From: Arsenicicoccus bolidensis DSM 15745
GTDB lineage: Bacteria > Actinomycetota > Actinomycetes > Actinomycetales > Dermatophilaceae
Assembly (NCBI RefSeq): GCF_000426385.1
Contig: NZ_AUFG01000012.1
Span: 39,576 to 103,575 of the forward strand
DNA length: 64,000 bases
Reading direction: 5' to 3'
Shown: positions 1 to 10,168 of the stretch, one piece after another
Layout of the letters: each line of letters begins with the position of its first letter
Position numbering within the stretch: position 1 is the first letter of the stretch
Translations under genes and position numbers: made by a program
The notes under the pieces: generated by a model
The model's database searches: none
Seen by the model: the letters and a program-made list of their open reading frames with translations, nothing else
Told to the model about the DNA's origin: nothing

Positions 1-1074
1 GAGCATGACGAGGGCGGTGTAGAGCTGGACCGACCCGACGTAGCGCATCAGGTTGACGTCGTGCACGAGCAGCGCCAGCAGGCTGGTGGCGCCCAGGACC
101 ACGGGGAACCAGGTCACAGCGCCTCGGCGCCAGCGCACCGAGAGCAGGGGCACGGCCGCGCTGAGCCCCAGCAGCACCGCGGGGAGTCGCACGGGGGTCA
201 CCAGCTCCTTGAGCCAGGAGATCGAGGTGAACCCCAGCCGCTCGAGCGGGCCGGAGCGAGGTCGTTGGTACTGCACGGTGTAGTCCAGGGTGTCGCTGAT
301 CGCCGACCAGCCGATGACGCCGAGGAAGTAAACCGCGACCGGGAGGGTGACCACCGCGGCGGTCCCGACGAGCCAGAGCACGGCGTCGCGGCGCCCACCC
401 CGCCACAGGAGCACGACGAGCACGAGCAGGCTGAGCCCCACGGCGGGGAGCAGGGACTGCAGGCTGACCGCGCCGAGGGGGGCGGTCAGTCCGACGGGCA
501 CCACCCAGCGCCGGGCGCTCGCCCCGGGGCCCAGCACCGCCGCGAGGCCGCAGCAGGTGAGGACGACCATGGCCAGCGTGGGGACGGTGTTGTAGGACAG
601 CCCGACCACGTGGTAGCTCGTCACCATCAACGCTCCCGCCACGGCGGGGAACGCGACGAGCGGGCGCAACCGCGTGCGCAGGGCGCGGTAGCACAGCACA
701 CCGACCAGGACGGCCACCACGATGTAGCAGTAGCGGTAGGCCAGGACGAGGTAGGCCTGCCCGAACAGGTGCGTCCACGCCCACACGAACGGCGCCCCGG
801 CGGCGGAGCCGACGGCCTGCGCGTTCATCTCGTCGGCGAACAACCGGTCGCCCTGGGCGATGCGCTGCGCGAGGGCGATGACGTGCGAGCCGTCGTAGAG
901 GTCGGCCCCCGACCGCACCCGCACCAGGAACCACAGCACGAGACCCAGCGAGGCGAGTCCCACGCCCCGCTCCTCGCGGGTGGCCCGGGACCACGTGGCA
1001 CGAACGCCCCGACGGGCGCGACCGCCGCCGTGGCCGTGGGGTGCGGCGGGGTGCGCCACCTCGACGGTCGACAT
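1..1074 (-). CDS. polytopic membrane protein, possible GT-C-like glycosyltransferase (3' end beyond window)
   Basis: An open frame runs on the minus strand from ATG at 1074 to the window edge (358 codons, no stop), so the C-terminus is missing. The N-terminus is a short Pro/His/Arg-rich cytoplasmic stretch. It is followed by a first hydrophobic helix, a loop with DLYDGSHVIALAQRIAQGDR and then a series of hydrophobic segments, which is the layout of a multi-pass inner-membrane protein. The acidic first loop followed by many helices resembles polyprenol-dependent GT-C glycosyltransferases, but I see no diagnostic motif and do not assign an activity. A purine-rich ribosome site (GGAGGA) lies about 12 nt upstream. 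A possible -10 (TAGTCT, 1124-1129 on the minus strand) would give a leader of about 40 nt. It stands alone, downstream of the lactone oxidase gene on the same strand. Confidence 0.7.
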   Translation of the reverse strand, partial: MSTVEVAHPAAPHGHGGGRARRGVRATWSRATREERGVGLASLGLVLWFLVRVRSGADLYDGSHVIALAQRIAQGDRLFADEMNAQAVGSAAGAPFVWAWTHLFGQAYLVLAYRYCYIVVAVLVGVLCYRALRTRLRPLVAFPAVAGALMVTSYHVVGLSYNTVPTLAMVVLTCCGLAAVLGPGASARRWVVPVGLTAPLGAVSLQSLLPAVGLSLLVLVVLLWRGGRRDAVLWLVGTAAVVTLPVAVYFLGVIGWSAISDTLDYTVQYQRPRSGPLERLGFTSISWLKELVTPVRLPAVLLGLSAAVPLLSVRWRRGAVTWFPVVLGATSLLALLVHDVNLMRYVGSVQLYTALVML

Positions 1075-1170
1075 GCGTGCGGGGTCCTCCAGCGGTCCGG
1101 GACGGGACGGCCCCGCCGCGCCCAGACTACCCGCGTGCGCCCGGCGCCCCGTGGCGCCACCCTGCTGGCG

Positions 1171-2474
1171 TCACCTGCCGAGGACCTGGGTGAGGTAGTC
1201 GTTGCCGAGCAGCCGGTCGGGATCGAGCTCGTCGCGCAGCCGCAGGAAGTCCGGGAGCCGGGGGTAGAGCTCGAGCAGCCGGTCGACGCCGAGCGTGTGC
1301 ATCTTGCCCCAGTGCGGGCGACCGTCGTGGGCGGCGACGACCTGCTCGAAGGCCGCGAAGTAGCGGCGGGGGTCGACCGAGCGGTGGTGGTGGACGGCGA
1401 CGTAGGCGTTGGCCCGCTCGTAGCCCGTCGAGAGCCACGCGTCGTCGGCGGCGGCGAACCGGATCTCCACCGGGAAGGCCACGTGCTCGCGCGAGCGCTC
1501 GATGAACCGGTCCAGGTCCCGCAGCACCTCCGGGAGGGCGGCACGCGGCACGGCATACTCGCTCTCGGTGAAGCGGACCGTCCGCGGGCTGGCGAACACC
1601 CGGTAGGAGGAGTCCGTGTAGGTGCGGGCCGACAGGGCCCGGCTCGCGACGGCGTTGATGGGCCGCGTGGTGGCGGGCACGCGCGCCGACAGCCGGCAGG
1701 TCAGGTCGAAGACACCGTTGGACAGCAGCTGGTCGTCCAGCAGGTAGCGCCAGCGCGGAAGGGCCTTGCCGGAGGTGTCGTCGGGGGCCAGGCGCCGGTT
1801 GTGCTTGGCGAGGACCCGGTCGGTGTGCGGGAACCAGAACATCTCGAAGTGGTCGTGCCCGTCGACGTGCTCGTCCAGCTGCGCGAGCACGGCGCTCAGG
1901 CCGGCCGGCTCCCCCCGCGCCTCGATGCGGAAGGCCGGTACGCACGCGAGCGTCACCTCGGTGACGATGCCGAGGGCGCCCAGCCCGACGCCCGCCGCGT
2001 GGAACAGGTCCGGGTCACGCTGCCGGTCGCACCGGCGCACGCGCCCGTCCGGGGTCACGATCTCCAGCGCCTCCACGAGGCCGGCCAGCCCGGGCAGGGT
2101 GGCCTGGTGCCGTGGGTGCCGGTCGACAGCGCGCCCGCGACGGACTGCCGGTCGATGTCGCCGAGGTTGGCCATGGCCAGCCCCTGCGCCTCCAGGAGCG
2201 CGTTGAGGTCGCACAGGCGCGTCCCGGCACGCACCCGCACCCGGCCGTAGTCCCGGTCGACGGCGACCAGCCCGGTGTGCGCGTCGAGGCTGACCTGGAC
2301 GCCGTCGGTGAGGCCGATGGCGGTGAACGAGTGCCCGGCCCCGATCGGCTTGACCCGCAGCCCGTCTCGAGCGGCGTCGGCCATGACCTGCGCCACCTCG
2401 TCCACCCCCACGGGGGTGAGGACCCGCGCGGGTCGGCAGCTCTGGTTGCCGCTCCAGTTGGTCCACGTGCTCAT
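1171..2474 (-). pseudogene. D-arabinono-1,4-lactone oxidase family FAD enzyme, apparent frameshift
   Basis: The encoded protein is an FAD-linked sugar-lactone oxidase of the aldonolactone oxidase/L-gulonolactone oxidase family, about 434 residues when both frames are joined, which is the normal size. The N-terminal part (MSTWTNWSGNQSC, GAGHSFTAIG FAD pyrophosphate motif, ALSTGTHGT) is in one frame. The substrate domain (GLAGLVEALEIVTPDG, GLGALGIVTEVTL, ending YLTQVLGR) is in another. The frame changes near 2095-2110, where adding one base restores continuity just after the conserved THGT motif. Total length is two bases over a multiple of three. ATG at 2474 overlaps the TGA of the upstream gene (ATGA), so the two are translationally coupled. 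Either the gene is broken or there is a base-call error; the rest looks intact, including conserved residues on both sides, so I lean slightly to error. Confidence 0.8.
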
Positions 2475-3659
2475 CCGAAGGCCCTCCCCTTGCCGCGATA
2501 GGTCGGCACCTCGTCGACCACCTCTGTCCCGCTGACCAGCAGCAGCCGGTCCACGCGCTCGCACAGCTCGCCGGCCTTGGCGTGCCGGAACCACACGTGG
2601 TCGCCGATCCGCAGGTCCTCGGCGGCTCGTCCGGTCACGCGCGTCTGGACCTCCCCGGCGCCCTCGGCCCCGAGCAGCGGGAGGCCGTATGGCGACACCG
2701 GGCTCGGCAGCCGGTCGCGTCCCGCCGCGCCGCTGGCGGCATAGCCCCCGGAGAAGCACGTCGCCACGCGCCTCGCGGGTCGCCGCACCACCGGGAGCAC
2801 GAACCACGCCGCGGGCCGGTGGCGGAAGGCGTCGTAGCCGTCGAATAGGCGCGGTGACATCAGTCCTGAGCCGGCCGCCAGCTCGGTGGTGGCCGGGTCC
2901 GTCGGCGAAGAGGTGCAGGCTGCCCGTGCCGCCGCCGTTGACCAGCTCGAGGGGGTGACCCAGCACGTCCTCGACGGCGGTCACCACCGCCGCACGACGT
3001 CCCAGGAGCTCGCGGACCGACGCCGCCTTGACTAGCCGGACCGCGGGCGAGCTGTCCTGGAGCCCGGCGACCTGGGCGTCGTAGGACATGACGCCGACCA
3101 GGCGCAGCTCGGGGCGGGCGAGGACCGCCCGCGCGGCGGCCGCGGCGGCCTCGGGGGTCCGCAGGCAGGAGCGTCGCACCCCCAGGTGCACGGGGCCGAT
3201 CCTCAGCGATGCGTCGAGGTCCAGGCACACGCGGATCGGGCCGGCCGAGGCCTCTCGCACCACCGCGGCGAGACGCGTGACGTGATCGGGGTGGTCGATC
3301 ATCACGGTCACCGTGTCGCGACGGGGGTGCGTGGCGAGGCGCGAGAGCGAGTCGAGACCGACCGGCGGGTAGGCCACGAGCAGGTCGTCGACCCCCTGGT
3401 CGGCGAGCCACAGTGCCTCGTCGAGGCTGTAGGTCAGGACGCCGCTGAATCCCCGGGAGAGGGCCCGCTCCACCAGGGCACGACATCGCACCGACTTCGT
3501 CGCGAGCCGGACGGGCAGCCGCCCGGCCCGTCGCAGCAGGTCCTGGGCGTTGGCGTCCCACGCATCGAGGTCGACGACGGCGAACGGCGCCTCCCGTCCG
3601 GCGAGGGCGAGACGCAGCTCGTCGGCGCGCAGGTCCCGGGCCGGGGCGGAGGCGGTCAT
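2471..3659 (-). pseudogene. amino acid deaminase/aldolase-like PLP enzyme (alanine racemase N-domain), apparent frameshift
   Basis: The product is a fold-type III PLP protein related to D-threonine aldolase and D-serine dehydratase. Residues 1-255 hold the alanine-racemase-like barrel, with the Schiff-base lysine in RLATKSVRC and the phosphate-binding NGGGTGS loop. The C-terminal beta domain (LMSPRLFDGYDAF ... IGDHVWFRHAKAGELC) carries the His and Cys that bind zinc in this family, but it is in the next frame. Removing one base near 2893-2900, in a GGACCCGGCC context, joins DGP to ATTELAAGSGLMSP. Start ATG 3659 follows a TAGAGT hexamer by 6 nt, suggesting a leaderless transcript. The TGA overlaps the start of the lactone oxidase gene. 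The pair of genes is arranged as an operon, but I cannot name its pathway. Confidence 0.75.
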
Positions 3660-3665
3660 GAGCGC

Positions 3666-3671
3666 ACTCTA
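3666..3671 (-). promoter_or_regulatory. -10 element TAGAGT, leaderless promoter
   Basis: TAGAGT on the minus strand lies 6 nt before the ATG at 3659 of the deaminase/aldolase-like gene. At this spacing transcription would begin at or next to the start codon. No Shine-Dalgarno sequence is present between them. Confidence 0.5.
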
Positions 3672-3712
3672 GGGCGCGGCCGCCCCTCCTGGGGCGTGAT
3701 TGTCCTCACCGG

Positions 3713-3728
3713 CCTACCGACAGGTAGG
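3713..3728. terminator. short hairpin after the polyprenyl synthase gene
   Basis: CCTACC-GACA-GGTAGG is a perfect 6-bp stem located 2 nt beyond the stop codon of the minus-strand polyprenyl synthase gene. No U-tract follows. It may end the long nuo-ids transcript. Its CCTACC/GGTAGG ends recur in the much longer hairpins at 34020-34084 and 46691-46759. Confidence 0.4.
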
Positions 3729-3729
3729 G

Positions 3730-4764
3730 CTAGACCTCGCGGTCCACCACGCTGGCCGCGAGAGCACGGAGGGCCCGGACCGCCTCGCCGTCGCCCAGCG
3801 GGTCCAGGACTCGCTGGGCCTCCTCGGCGACCTGACGGGTGTAGGCCTGGGCGCGATCCAGCGCCGGGTGGGTGCGCAGCAGCCCCAGGGCCTCGGCGTG
3901 CGCCTGGGCGTCGGTGCGCAGGTCCGAGGACAGCAGCTCCTGCAGACGGGCGTCGGCGGGGTCGGTGGACGCCTTGACGTAGAGCACCGGCAGGGTGTCG
4001 ACACCCTCGCGCAGGTCGGTGCCGGGCTCCTTGCCGGAGTCGTCAGAGGTGATGTCCAGCAGGTCGTCGGCCAGCTGGAAGGCGACACCGAGCTTCTCGC
4101 CGTAGGCCTCGAGGATGCGCTCGGCCTCCTCCCCCGCCCCGGAGAACATGGCGCCGTAGCGCGCCGCGGTGGCGATGAGCACCCCGGTCTTGTCCTCGAG
4201 CACGCCGAGGTAGTAGTCGACCGGGTCCGTCCCCTCGGGGCAGGCGCGGTCGTCACGGATCTGGCCCGAGCACAGGCGCACGAAGGTCTCGGCCTGGATG
4301 CGGACCCCGAGGGGCCCGAGCTCGGCGATCATCTTGGACGCGGTCCCGAAGAGGAGATCCCCCACGAGGATCGCCGTGGAGTTGCCGTAGGCGGCGTTGG
4401 CGGACACCACCGCGCGGCGCATCTCGGCCTCGTCCATGACGTCGTCGTGGTAGAGGCTCGCCAGGTGGGTCAGCTCCACGGCCGCGGCGGCGGTCTCGAC
4501 GTCACGGCTGAAGCCGCCGCCCAGCTCGGCGGCGAGCAGCGTGAGGATGGGACGGAACCGCTTGCCCGCCGACAGCAGGTGCGCGGAGGCCCCGGCGATG
4601 AAGGGGTCCTCGTGGTCGACCTCGGCTCGGATCCGGGCCTCGACGGACTGCAGCCCCGAGGTGAGCCGGTCCATGAGCTCGGGGCTCGCCCCCGGCATCG
4701 TGGCCAGGGCGACGGTCGGGGCGCCCTCGGCGGGCGCCCCGACGGGAAGCGGCATGCCCGTCAT
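3730..4764 (-). CDS. long-chain all-trans polyprenyl diphosphate synthase (menaquinone side chain)
   Basis: This 344-residue enzyme condenses isopentenyl diphosphate onto allylic diphosphates to make the isoprenoid tail that MenA attaches to the naphthoquinone ring. The two aspartate-rich motifs are intact: DDVMD at about residues 107-111 and DDLLD at about 233-237, with GKRFRP near residue 67 binding diphosphate. The positions four and five residues before the first motif (S, A) are small, which in this family allows long products rather than farnesyl or geranylgeranyl. The exact chain length cannot be read from the sequence. ATG 4764 overlaps the TGA of nuoN (ATGA), so it is the last gene of the nuo operon. 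This couples quinone-tail synthesis to complex I. Alternative name: IspB/GrcC/HepT-type synthase. Confidence 0.93.
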   Translation of the reverse strand: MTGMPLPVGAPAEGAPTVALATMPGASPELMDRLTSGLQSVEARIRAEVDHEDPFIAGASAHLLSAGKRFRPILTLLAAELGGGFSRDVETAAAAVELTHLASLYHDDVMDEAEMRRAVVSANAAYGNSTAILVGDLLFGTASKMIAELGPLGVRIQAETFVRLCSGQIRDDRACPEGTDPVDYYLGVLEDKTGVLIATAARYGAMFSGAGEEAERILEAYGEKLGVAFQLADDLLDITSDDSGKEPGTDLREGVDTLPVLYVKASTDPADARLQELLSSDLRTDAQAHAEALGLLRTHPALDRAQAYTRQVAEEAQRVLDPLGDGEAVRALRALAASVVDREV

Positions 4765-6377
4765 GGGAGGAACGTGGCCGCACGTCCGGCCAGGTCCAGC
4801 AGCGGGGTCGGGAAGACTCCGAGGACCAGGGTGACCGTCACGCCGAGGGCGATGGCGATGGTGCTCCCCACGGACGGCATGACGACCTCGGCCGTGAAGC
4901 CGTCGCGGTCGCCGTGCCAGAGCGCACCCACCACCCGCAGGTAGGCGAACGCGGTGACGAGCGAGCACAGGACGCCGACGACGGCGAGGACGGTGCCCAT
5001 GCCCCCACCGTGGGCGACGGCGGGGTAGAACGCGGCGAACTTCGCGGTGAAGCCCGACGTCAGCGGGATGCCCGCGAAGGCCAGCATGAGGAAGCTGAAC
5101 ACCGCGGCCGTCACCGGGTGCCTGCGTCCGAGCCCGGACCACTGCGAGAGCGTGGTCGCCTCGGACCCGCCACGGCGGACCAGGGAGACGATGGCGAACG
5201 CCGCGATGGTCATGAAGCCGTAGGCCACGAGGTAGAAGATCGTGCCGATCACGCCGCTGCGGTCGAACGACAGCACCCCGACCAGGATGAAGCCGGCGTG
5301 GGCGATGGAGGAGTAGGCGAGCAGCCGCTTCATGTCGGTCTGCGTGACCGTCAGGACGGCACCGACCACCATCGTCAGGATCGCGACGACCCACAGGCCC
5401 GGCAGGTAGGACCACCGGTCGCCGGCGAGGCCGACGTAGAGCAGGCGCAGCAGGGCGCCGAACGCCGCCAGCTTGGTGCAGGCGGCCATGAAGCCCGTGA
5501 CCGGCGTCGGGGCGCCCTGGTAGACGTCCGGCGTCCACGAGTGGAACGGCACGGCGCCGACCTTGAAGAGCAGACCCACCATGAGGAAGAAGGCACCCGG
5601 CAGCAGGAGCCCCTCCATGCCGATCGTCGTGCCGATGGCGCGGGAGATGCCCGCCAGCCGCACGGTGCCCGAGTAGCCGTAGAGCAGGGCGGCGCCGAAC
5701 AGGAAGAACCCGGACGAGAACGCACCCAGCAGGAAGTACTTCAGCGCGGCCTCCTGCGACAGCAGGCGGCGGCGGCGGGCCAGCCCGGCGAGGACGTACA
5801 GCGGGAGCGAGAGGACCTCCAGCGCCACGAACATCACGACCAGGTCACCGGCTGCCGGGAAGAGCAGCATGCCGACCATGGACAGCATCGTGAGGGGGAA
5901 GACCTCGGTGGTGGTGGCGCCGAGACGCAGGGCCATCGACTCCCCGTGCGAGCCGGGGGCGGACGACGCGGACTGCGTGAACGCGTCCGGCGCGGACGAG
6001 TCGAACCGCTCGGCCATCGTCAGGACGCTCATCACACCGAGGATCAGCAGCGCACCCTGGATCAGGAGCGTCGGCCCGTCGACCACGACGGCACCCGCGG
6101 CGGTCGAGACCCAGCCGTCGTTGGCGCACGTCACGAGGGCGGCGAAGGCGCCGAGCAGACCCAGCAGCGCCACGACGACCTGCACGCGGTAGCGCAGCTC
6201 GCGCTTGACGAAGGCCTCCACGAGCACACCGACCAGCGCGGCGATCGCCACGACGAGGACGGGCGACACGGCCGCGTAGTCGATGGACGTCACCTGGAAG
6301 TCCGCGGCAGGCAGGACGGCCTGCGGCATACCGGACAGTCCGGTCACAGCCACCAGGCTGCTGACCAACGCACTCAC
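4761..6377 (-). CDS. nuoN: NADH-quinone oxidoreductase subunit N
   Basis: This 538-residue antiporter-like membrane subunit sits in the proton-pumping arm of complex I. It has the repeated hydrophobic helices of the Mrp/NuoL-M-N family and conserved segments such as LFKVGAVPFHSWTPDVYQGAP, where the Lys and His lie in the proton path, and LLAYSSIAHAGFILVG. I chose GTG 6377 because it overlaps the nuoM stop as GTGA. The longer open frame upstream reads through nuoM out of frame. NuoN is the last nuo gene and overlaps the polyprenyl diphosphate synthase gene. An acidic loop after the fifth or sixth helix (DSSAPDAFTQSASSAPGSHG) is a lineage insertion. Confidence 0.95.
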   Translation of the reverse strand: MSALVSSLVAVTGLSGMPQAVLPAADFQVTSIDYAAVSPVLVVAIAALVGVLVEAFVKRELRYRVQVVVALLGLLGAFAALVTCANDGWVSTAAGAVVVDGPTLLIQGALLILGVMSVLTMAERFDSSAPDAFTQSASSAPGSHGESMALRLGATTTEVFPLTMLSMVGMLLFPAAGDLVVMFVALEVLSLPLYVLAGLARRRRLLSQEAALKYFLLGAFSSGFFLFGAALLYGYSGTVRLAGISRAIGTTIGMEGLLLPGAFFLMVGLLFKVGAVPFHSWTPDVYQGAPTPVTGFMAACTKLAAFGALLRLLYVGLAGDRWSYLPGLWVVAILTMVVGAVLTVTQTDMKRLLAYSSIAHAGFILVGVLSFDRSGVIGTIFYLVAYGFMTIAAFAIVSLVRRGGSEATTLSQWSGLGRRHPVTAAVFSFLMLAFAGIPLTSGFTAKFAAFYPAVAHGGGMGTVLAVVGVLCSLVTAFAYLRVVGALWHGDRDGFTAEVVMPSVGSTIAIALGVTVTLVLGVFPTPLLDLAGRAATFLP

Positions 6378-7912
6378 TTGGCACTCCCCTCGGAGGTGGC
6401 CTGCGCGCCGGTCGACGGCGCGGGGTCGGCGATGCCGACCGTCTGCAGGGTCTTGGTGATGGCCGGGTTGACGACGTCCAGCGCGGGCTTCGGCCACAGG
6501 CCGAGCACGAGGAAGCTCGCGATCAGCGGCACGATGACGACCTTCTCGCGGCCGGTCAGGTCACGGACCCGGTCGACACCCTCGGGCCGGGGGCCGGTGA
6601 ACACGCGCTGGTACATCAGCAGGATGTAGAGCGCCGCGAGGATGACCGCGACCGCGGCGATGCCGCCGATCACGTGGTGCCGCTGGTAGGTCCCGACGAG
6701 GACGAGGTACTCGGACACGAAGGCTCCGAGGGGCGGCAGGGCCAGACCGGAGAGACCCGCGACCAGGAAGCACCCGGCCAGGGCCGGGGTGACCCGCTGC
6801 CAGCCGCCGTAGGCCGGGATCTTGGCGCTGCCACCACGGCGGATCAGCATGCCCACGATCAGGAAGAGCGCCGCGGTGGTGAAGCCGTGGTTGACCATGT
6901 AGAGCGCCGAGCCGTTGCCGCCGGTGATCGTGAAGGCGAAGATCCCCAGCACGATGAAGCCGAAGTGGCTGATCGAGGTGTAGGAGATCAGCCGCAGCAT
7001 GTCCTTGCTGCCGATCGCGAGGAAGGCGCCGTAGAAGATCGAGATCAGGGCCAGCACCAGGATCGCCGGGGCGGCCCAGCGGGACGCGTCCGGGAAGAAG
7101 GGGAGGCAGAAGCGCAGCATCCCGAAGGTGCCGATCTTGTCCAGGACACCGACGAGCAGCGTGGAGGTGGCCGGGGTGGCCTCCTCGGCCGTGTCGGGCA
7201 GCCAGGTGTGCAGCGGCCACATCGGGGCCTTGATCGCGAAGGCGATGAAGAAGCCCACGAACATCAGGCGCTCGGCCATCGGGCTCATCTCGAGCCCGAC
7301 CAGGCGGGTGATCATGAAGCCGTCGGCGCCACCGGGGCCGTGGACGTACAGCGCGATCAGGGCCACGAGCATGACCAGGCCGCCGGCCAGCGAGAACAGC
7401 AGGAACTTCAGCGCGGCCTGGCGGCGGCGGGCTCCGCCGTAGCCGGCCACGAGGAAGTAGACCGGGACCAGCATGGCCTCGAAGAACACGTAGAACAGGA
7501 AGACGTCGGTCGCGGCGAAGACGCCCACCATGAACGGCACCAGCGACAGCAGCAGCGCGAAGTAGGTCTTCTCCCTGCTGCCGCCCTCGGGCGCGTCGTG
7601 CCAGGCGGCCAGGATGCACACCGGGGCGAGGACGAGGGACATGAGGATCAGGCTCAGCGAGATGCCGTCGACCCCCACGGCGTAGGACACGCCGAAGGAC
7701 GGGATCCACTGGTGCTGCTCGGTGAGCTGCAGCGCGCTCGAGTCGGTGTCGAAGCGCAGCGCCGCGACGATCCCGACCACCAGGGTCACGAGCGAGAAGC
7801 CCAGCGCGACCTGCTTGGCCTTGCTCGCGAGAGAGGACGGGAGGCAGGCCACGACCAGCGATCCCACGAGGGGAATCACCAGCATCGCGGTCAACCAGGG
7901 GACGTTGGACAT
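6374..7912 (-). CDS. nuoM: NADH-quinone oxidoreductase subunit M
   Basis: This 512-residue antiporter-like subunit of complex I contributes one proton channel. Family signatures are present: the catalytic Glu in FYVFFEAMLVPVYFLVAGYG, the Lys/His helix AIKAPMWPLHTWLPDTAEEA, and LISYTSISHFGFIVLG. I place the start at ATG 7912 (MSNVPWL), which shares its first base with the nuoL stop (TGATG), rather than five codons upstream. The last four bases overlap nuoN. A Ser/Thr-rich cytoplasmic tail follows the last helix. Confidence 0.95.
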   Translation of the reverse strand: MSNVPWLTAMLVIPLVGSLVVACLPSSLASKAKQVALGFSLVTLVVGIVAALRFDTDSSALQLTEQHQWIPSFGVSYAVGVDGISLSLILMSLVLAPVCILAAWHDAPEGGSREKTYFALLLSLVPFMVGVFAATDVFLFYVFFEAMLVPVYFLVAGYGGARRRQAALKFLLFSLAGGLVMLVALIALYVHGPGGADGFMITRLVGLEMSPMAERLMFVGFFIAFAIKAPMWPLHTWLPDTAEEATPATSTLLVGVLDKIGTFGMLRFCLPFFPDASRWAAPAILVLALISIFYGAFLAIGSKDMLRLISYTSISHFGFIVLGIFAFTITGGNGSALYMVNHGFTTAALFLIVGMLIRRGGSAKIPAYGGWQRVTPALAGCFLVAGLSGLALPPLGAFVSEYLVLVGTYQRHHVIGGIAAVAVILAALYILLMYQRVFTGPRPEGVDRVRDLTGREKVVIVPLIASFLVLGLWPKPALDVVNPAITKTLQTVGIADPAPSTGAQATSEGSAK

Positions 7913-9855
7913 CACTGCACCACCCACAGAGCAAGGAGGATCGCGACGACGCCGGCGAGCATCGTCAGGGCGTAGGAGCGAACGAAGCCGTTCTGCAGCT
8001 TGCGGACGCCGTTGGACGTGGCCTCGACGACCTCGCCGAGCCCCAGCACCCCGCCGTCGACGCCGTTCTTGTCCGCCGAGCGCAGGCCGCTGATGAGGCC
8101 GTTGCCGGGCCGGACGAACAGGCCGTCGTTGACGTCGTCCTGGTAGAAGTCGCGACGCGCAGCGCGGGTGAGGACCGAGCCGCGGGGTGCCACGACGGGC
8201 ACCTCGTCGCGCCAGTACTTCATCCAGGCGACGGCCACGCCGATCACCATGAGCAGCTGGGTCAGGAGGGTGATCGCGAGGACCGGGAGGACCGGGTGCT
8301 CCTCGCCGTGCCCGCCGACGACCGGCTCGAGCCAGTGGGTGAAGCCGAAGAAGTTGAGGACGAAGCCGAGCGCGACCGAGCCGATGGCGAGGATGATCAT
8401 CGGCACCGTCATGGTGGCCGGGGACTCGTGCGGGTGGTCCTGCGCCAGCCAGCGGCGGCGGCCCTGGAAGGTCATGAAGAACAGGCGGGACATGTAGAAC
8501 GCGGTCAGCCCCGCGACGAGCATGGTGACCGAGCCGAAGACCCAGGGTCGCCAGCCCTCGCCGATGAACGCGGCCTCGATGATCTTGTCCTTGGACCAGA
8601 AGCCCGACAGGAACGGGAAGCCGATGATGGCCAGCCAGCCGGCACCGAAGGTGAGCCAGGTGGTCGGCATCTTGCCGGACAGGTTGCCGAAGGTGCGCAT
8701 GTCGACCCGGTCCCCCATGCCGTGCATGACCGAGCCGGCCCCGAGGAACATCCCGGCCTTGAAGAAGCCGTGCGTCAGCAGGTGGAAGATCGCGAAGGCG
8801 TAGCCCACCGGGCCCAGGCCCGCGGCGAGCATCATGTAGCCGATCTGGGACATCGTCGATGCGGCCAGGGCCTTCTTGATGTCGTCCTTGGCGCAGCCGA
8901 TGATCGCGCCGAGCGTCAGCGTGATGGCTCCGACGATCGTGACGGCGAGCTGGGCGTTCGGCGCCGCGTTGAAGATCGCGTGCGACCGGACCACCAGGTA
9001 GACGCCGGCGGTGACCATCGTCGCCGCGTGGATCAGGGCGGACACCGGGGTGGGACCGGCCATGGCGTCACCGAGCCAGGACTGCAGCGGGAACTGTGCC
9101 GACTTGCCGCAGGCCGCCAGCAGCAGGGCCAGGCCGATGAAGGTCAGCAGGGCGGGGCTGGCGTGCTGGACGCCCGCGTCGACGCCGGCGAAGGACACCG
9201 TCCCGAAGGCGGCGAACATCGCCATCATCGCGACGATCATGCCCACGTCGCCGACCCGGTTGGCGATGAAGGCCTTGTTGGCGGCCGAGGCGTACGGCGG
9301 GTTCCAGTTCCAGAAGCCGATGAGCAGGTAGGACGCCAGGCCGACGCCCTCCCACCCGACGAAGAGCATCAGGTAGGAGTTGCCGAGCACGAGGGTGAGC
9401 ATCGCCGCGACGAACAGGTTGAGGTAGGCGAAGAACCGGCGCTTGTCGGGGTCGTGCTCCATGTAGCCGAGCGAATAGACGTGGATGAGCGATCCGACGA
9501 AGGTCACGAGCAGGACGAACGCGATCGAGAGCGGGTCGAGCAGGATCCCGGCCTTCAGGTCGAAGCCGCCCGCCGGCACCCAGTGCCACAGGTCCTTGGT
9601 CATGGACCGCTGCTCGGGGTCGGCCCCGAGCATCTGCAGGAAGATCATCAGGCCGACGGCGAAGGATCCCCAGGACAGCAGGGTGGCCAGGCCGGGGCCG
9701 AACCTGTCGGTCATCCGTCCGCCGACGAGCAGGAGCGCAGCGCCGAGGAGCGGGAGGGCGATGAGCAACCACCCCCAGGACGCGACGTCGGTCGCCTCCA
9801 CCACGGGGGCAGCGCCCTCCGCGGCGAGGAGGGCCGAGGTACTGAGCAGAGTCAC
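7912..9855 (-). CDS. nuoL: NADH-quinone oxidoreductase subunit L
   Basis: This 647-residue protein is the largest antiporter-like subunit, at the distal end of the membrane arm. It includes the long C-terminal amphipathic helix that runs along the arm. Motifs include [20 protein letters not shown] with the proton-path Glu, [31 protein letters not shown] (split here across residues 225-255) with Lys and His, and [22 protein letters not shown] 9855 is 13 nt downstream of the nuoK stop, the widest gap in the cluster after the promoter. Its stop overlaps the nuoM start. Confidence 0.96.
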   Translation of the reverse strand: MTLLSTSALLAAEGAAPVVEATDVASWGWLLIALPLLGAALLLVGGRMTDRFGPGLATLLSWGSFAVGLMIFLQMLGADPEQRSMTKDLWHWVPAGGFDLKAGILLDPLSIAFVLLVTFVGSLIHVYSLGYMEHDPDKRRFFAYLNLFVAAMLTLVLGNSYLMLFVGWEGVGLASYLLIGFWNWNPPYASAANKAFIANRVGDVGMIVAMMAMFAAFGTVSFAGVDAGVQHASPALLTFIGLALLLAACGKSAQFPLQSWLGDAMAGPTPVSALIHAATMVTAGVYLVVRSHAIFNAAPNAQLAVTIVGAITLTLGAIIGCAKDDIKKALAASTMSQIGYMMLAAGLGPVGYAFAIFHLLTHGFFKAGMFLGAGSVMHGMGDRVDMRTFGNLSGKMPTTWLTFGAGWLAIIGFPFLSGFWSKDKIIEAAFIGEGWRPWVFGSVTMLVAGLTAFYMSRLFFMTFQGRRRWLAQDHPHESPATMTVPMIILAIGSVALGFVLNFFGFTHWLEPVVGGHGEEHPVLPVLAITLLTQLLMVIGVAVAWMKYWRDEVPVVAPRGSVLTRAARRDFYQDDVNDGLFVRPGNGLISGLRSADKNGVDGGVLGLGEVVEATSNGVRKLQNGFVRSYALTMLAGVVAILLALWVVQ

Positions 9856-9868
9856 GCCAGTCGCTCCT

Positions 9869-10168
9869 TTACAGCTTCAGCAGGTTGGCGTCGTCGACCG
9901 AGGCCGACCGGCGCGCGCGGAAGATGGACATGATGATGGCCAGGCCGACCACGACCTCGGCCGCCGCCACCACCATCACGAACAGAGCGATGGCCTGGCC
10001 CTCGAGCGTGCCGTGCATGCGCGCGAACGTCACGAAGGCGAGGTTGGCTGCGTTGAGCATGAGCTCGACGCCCATGAAGACGATGATCGCGTTGCGTCGC
10101 ACCAGCACGGTCACCGCGCCGAGGCTGAACAGGATCGTCGCCAGGTAGATGTAGTTCATGAGGCTCAT
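9869..10168 (-). CDS. nuoK: NADH-quinone oxidoreductase subunit K
   Basis: This 99-residue, three-helix membrane subunit has the two conserved membrane glutamates of the proton relay, in [10 protein letters not shown] and [13 protein letters not shown]. The length is standard. Its ATG overlaps the nuoJ stop by 4 nt (ATGA). It sits at the junction between the quinone-proximal and distal parts of the membrane arm. Confidence 0.95.
   Translation of the reverse strand: MSLMNYIYLATILFSLGAVTVLVRRNAIIVFMGVELMLNAANLAFVTFARMHGTLEGQAIALFVMVVAAAEVVVGLAIIMSIFRARRSASVDDANLLKL

Noticed and set aside
61..2250. 729-codon plus-strand open frame
   Set aside because: Antisense to the lactone oxidase and membrane protein; Arg/Gly/His-rich with no domain, an effect of GC-rich codon bias.
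3730..5538. 602-codon fusion of polyprenyl synthase with an upstream extension
   Set aside because: The first 258 codons are nuoN read out of frame; ATG 4764 with the ATGA overlap is the real start.
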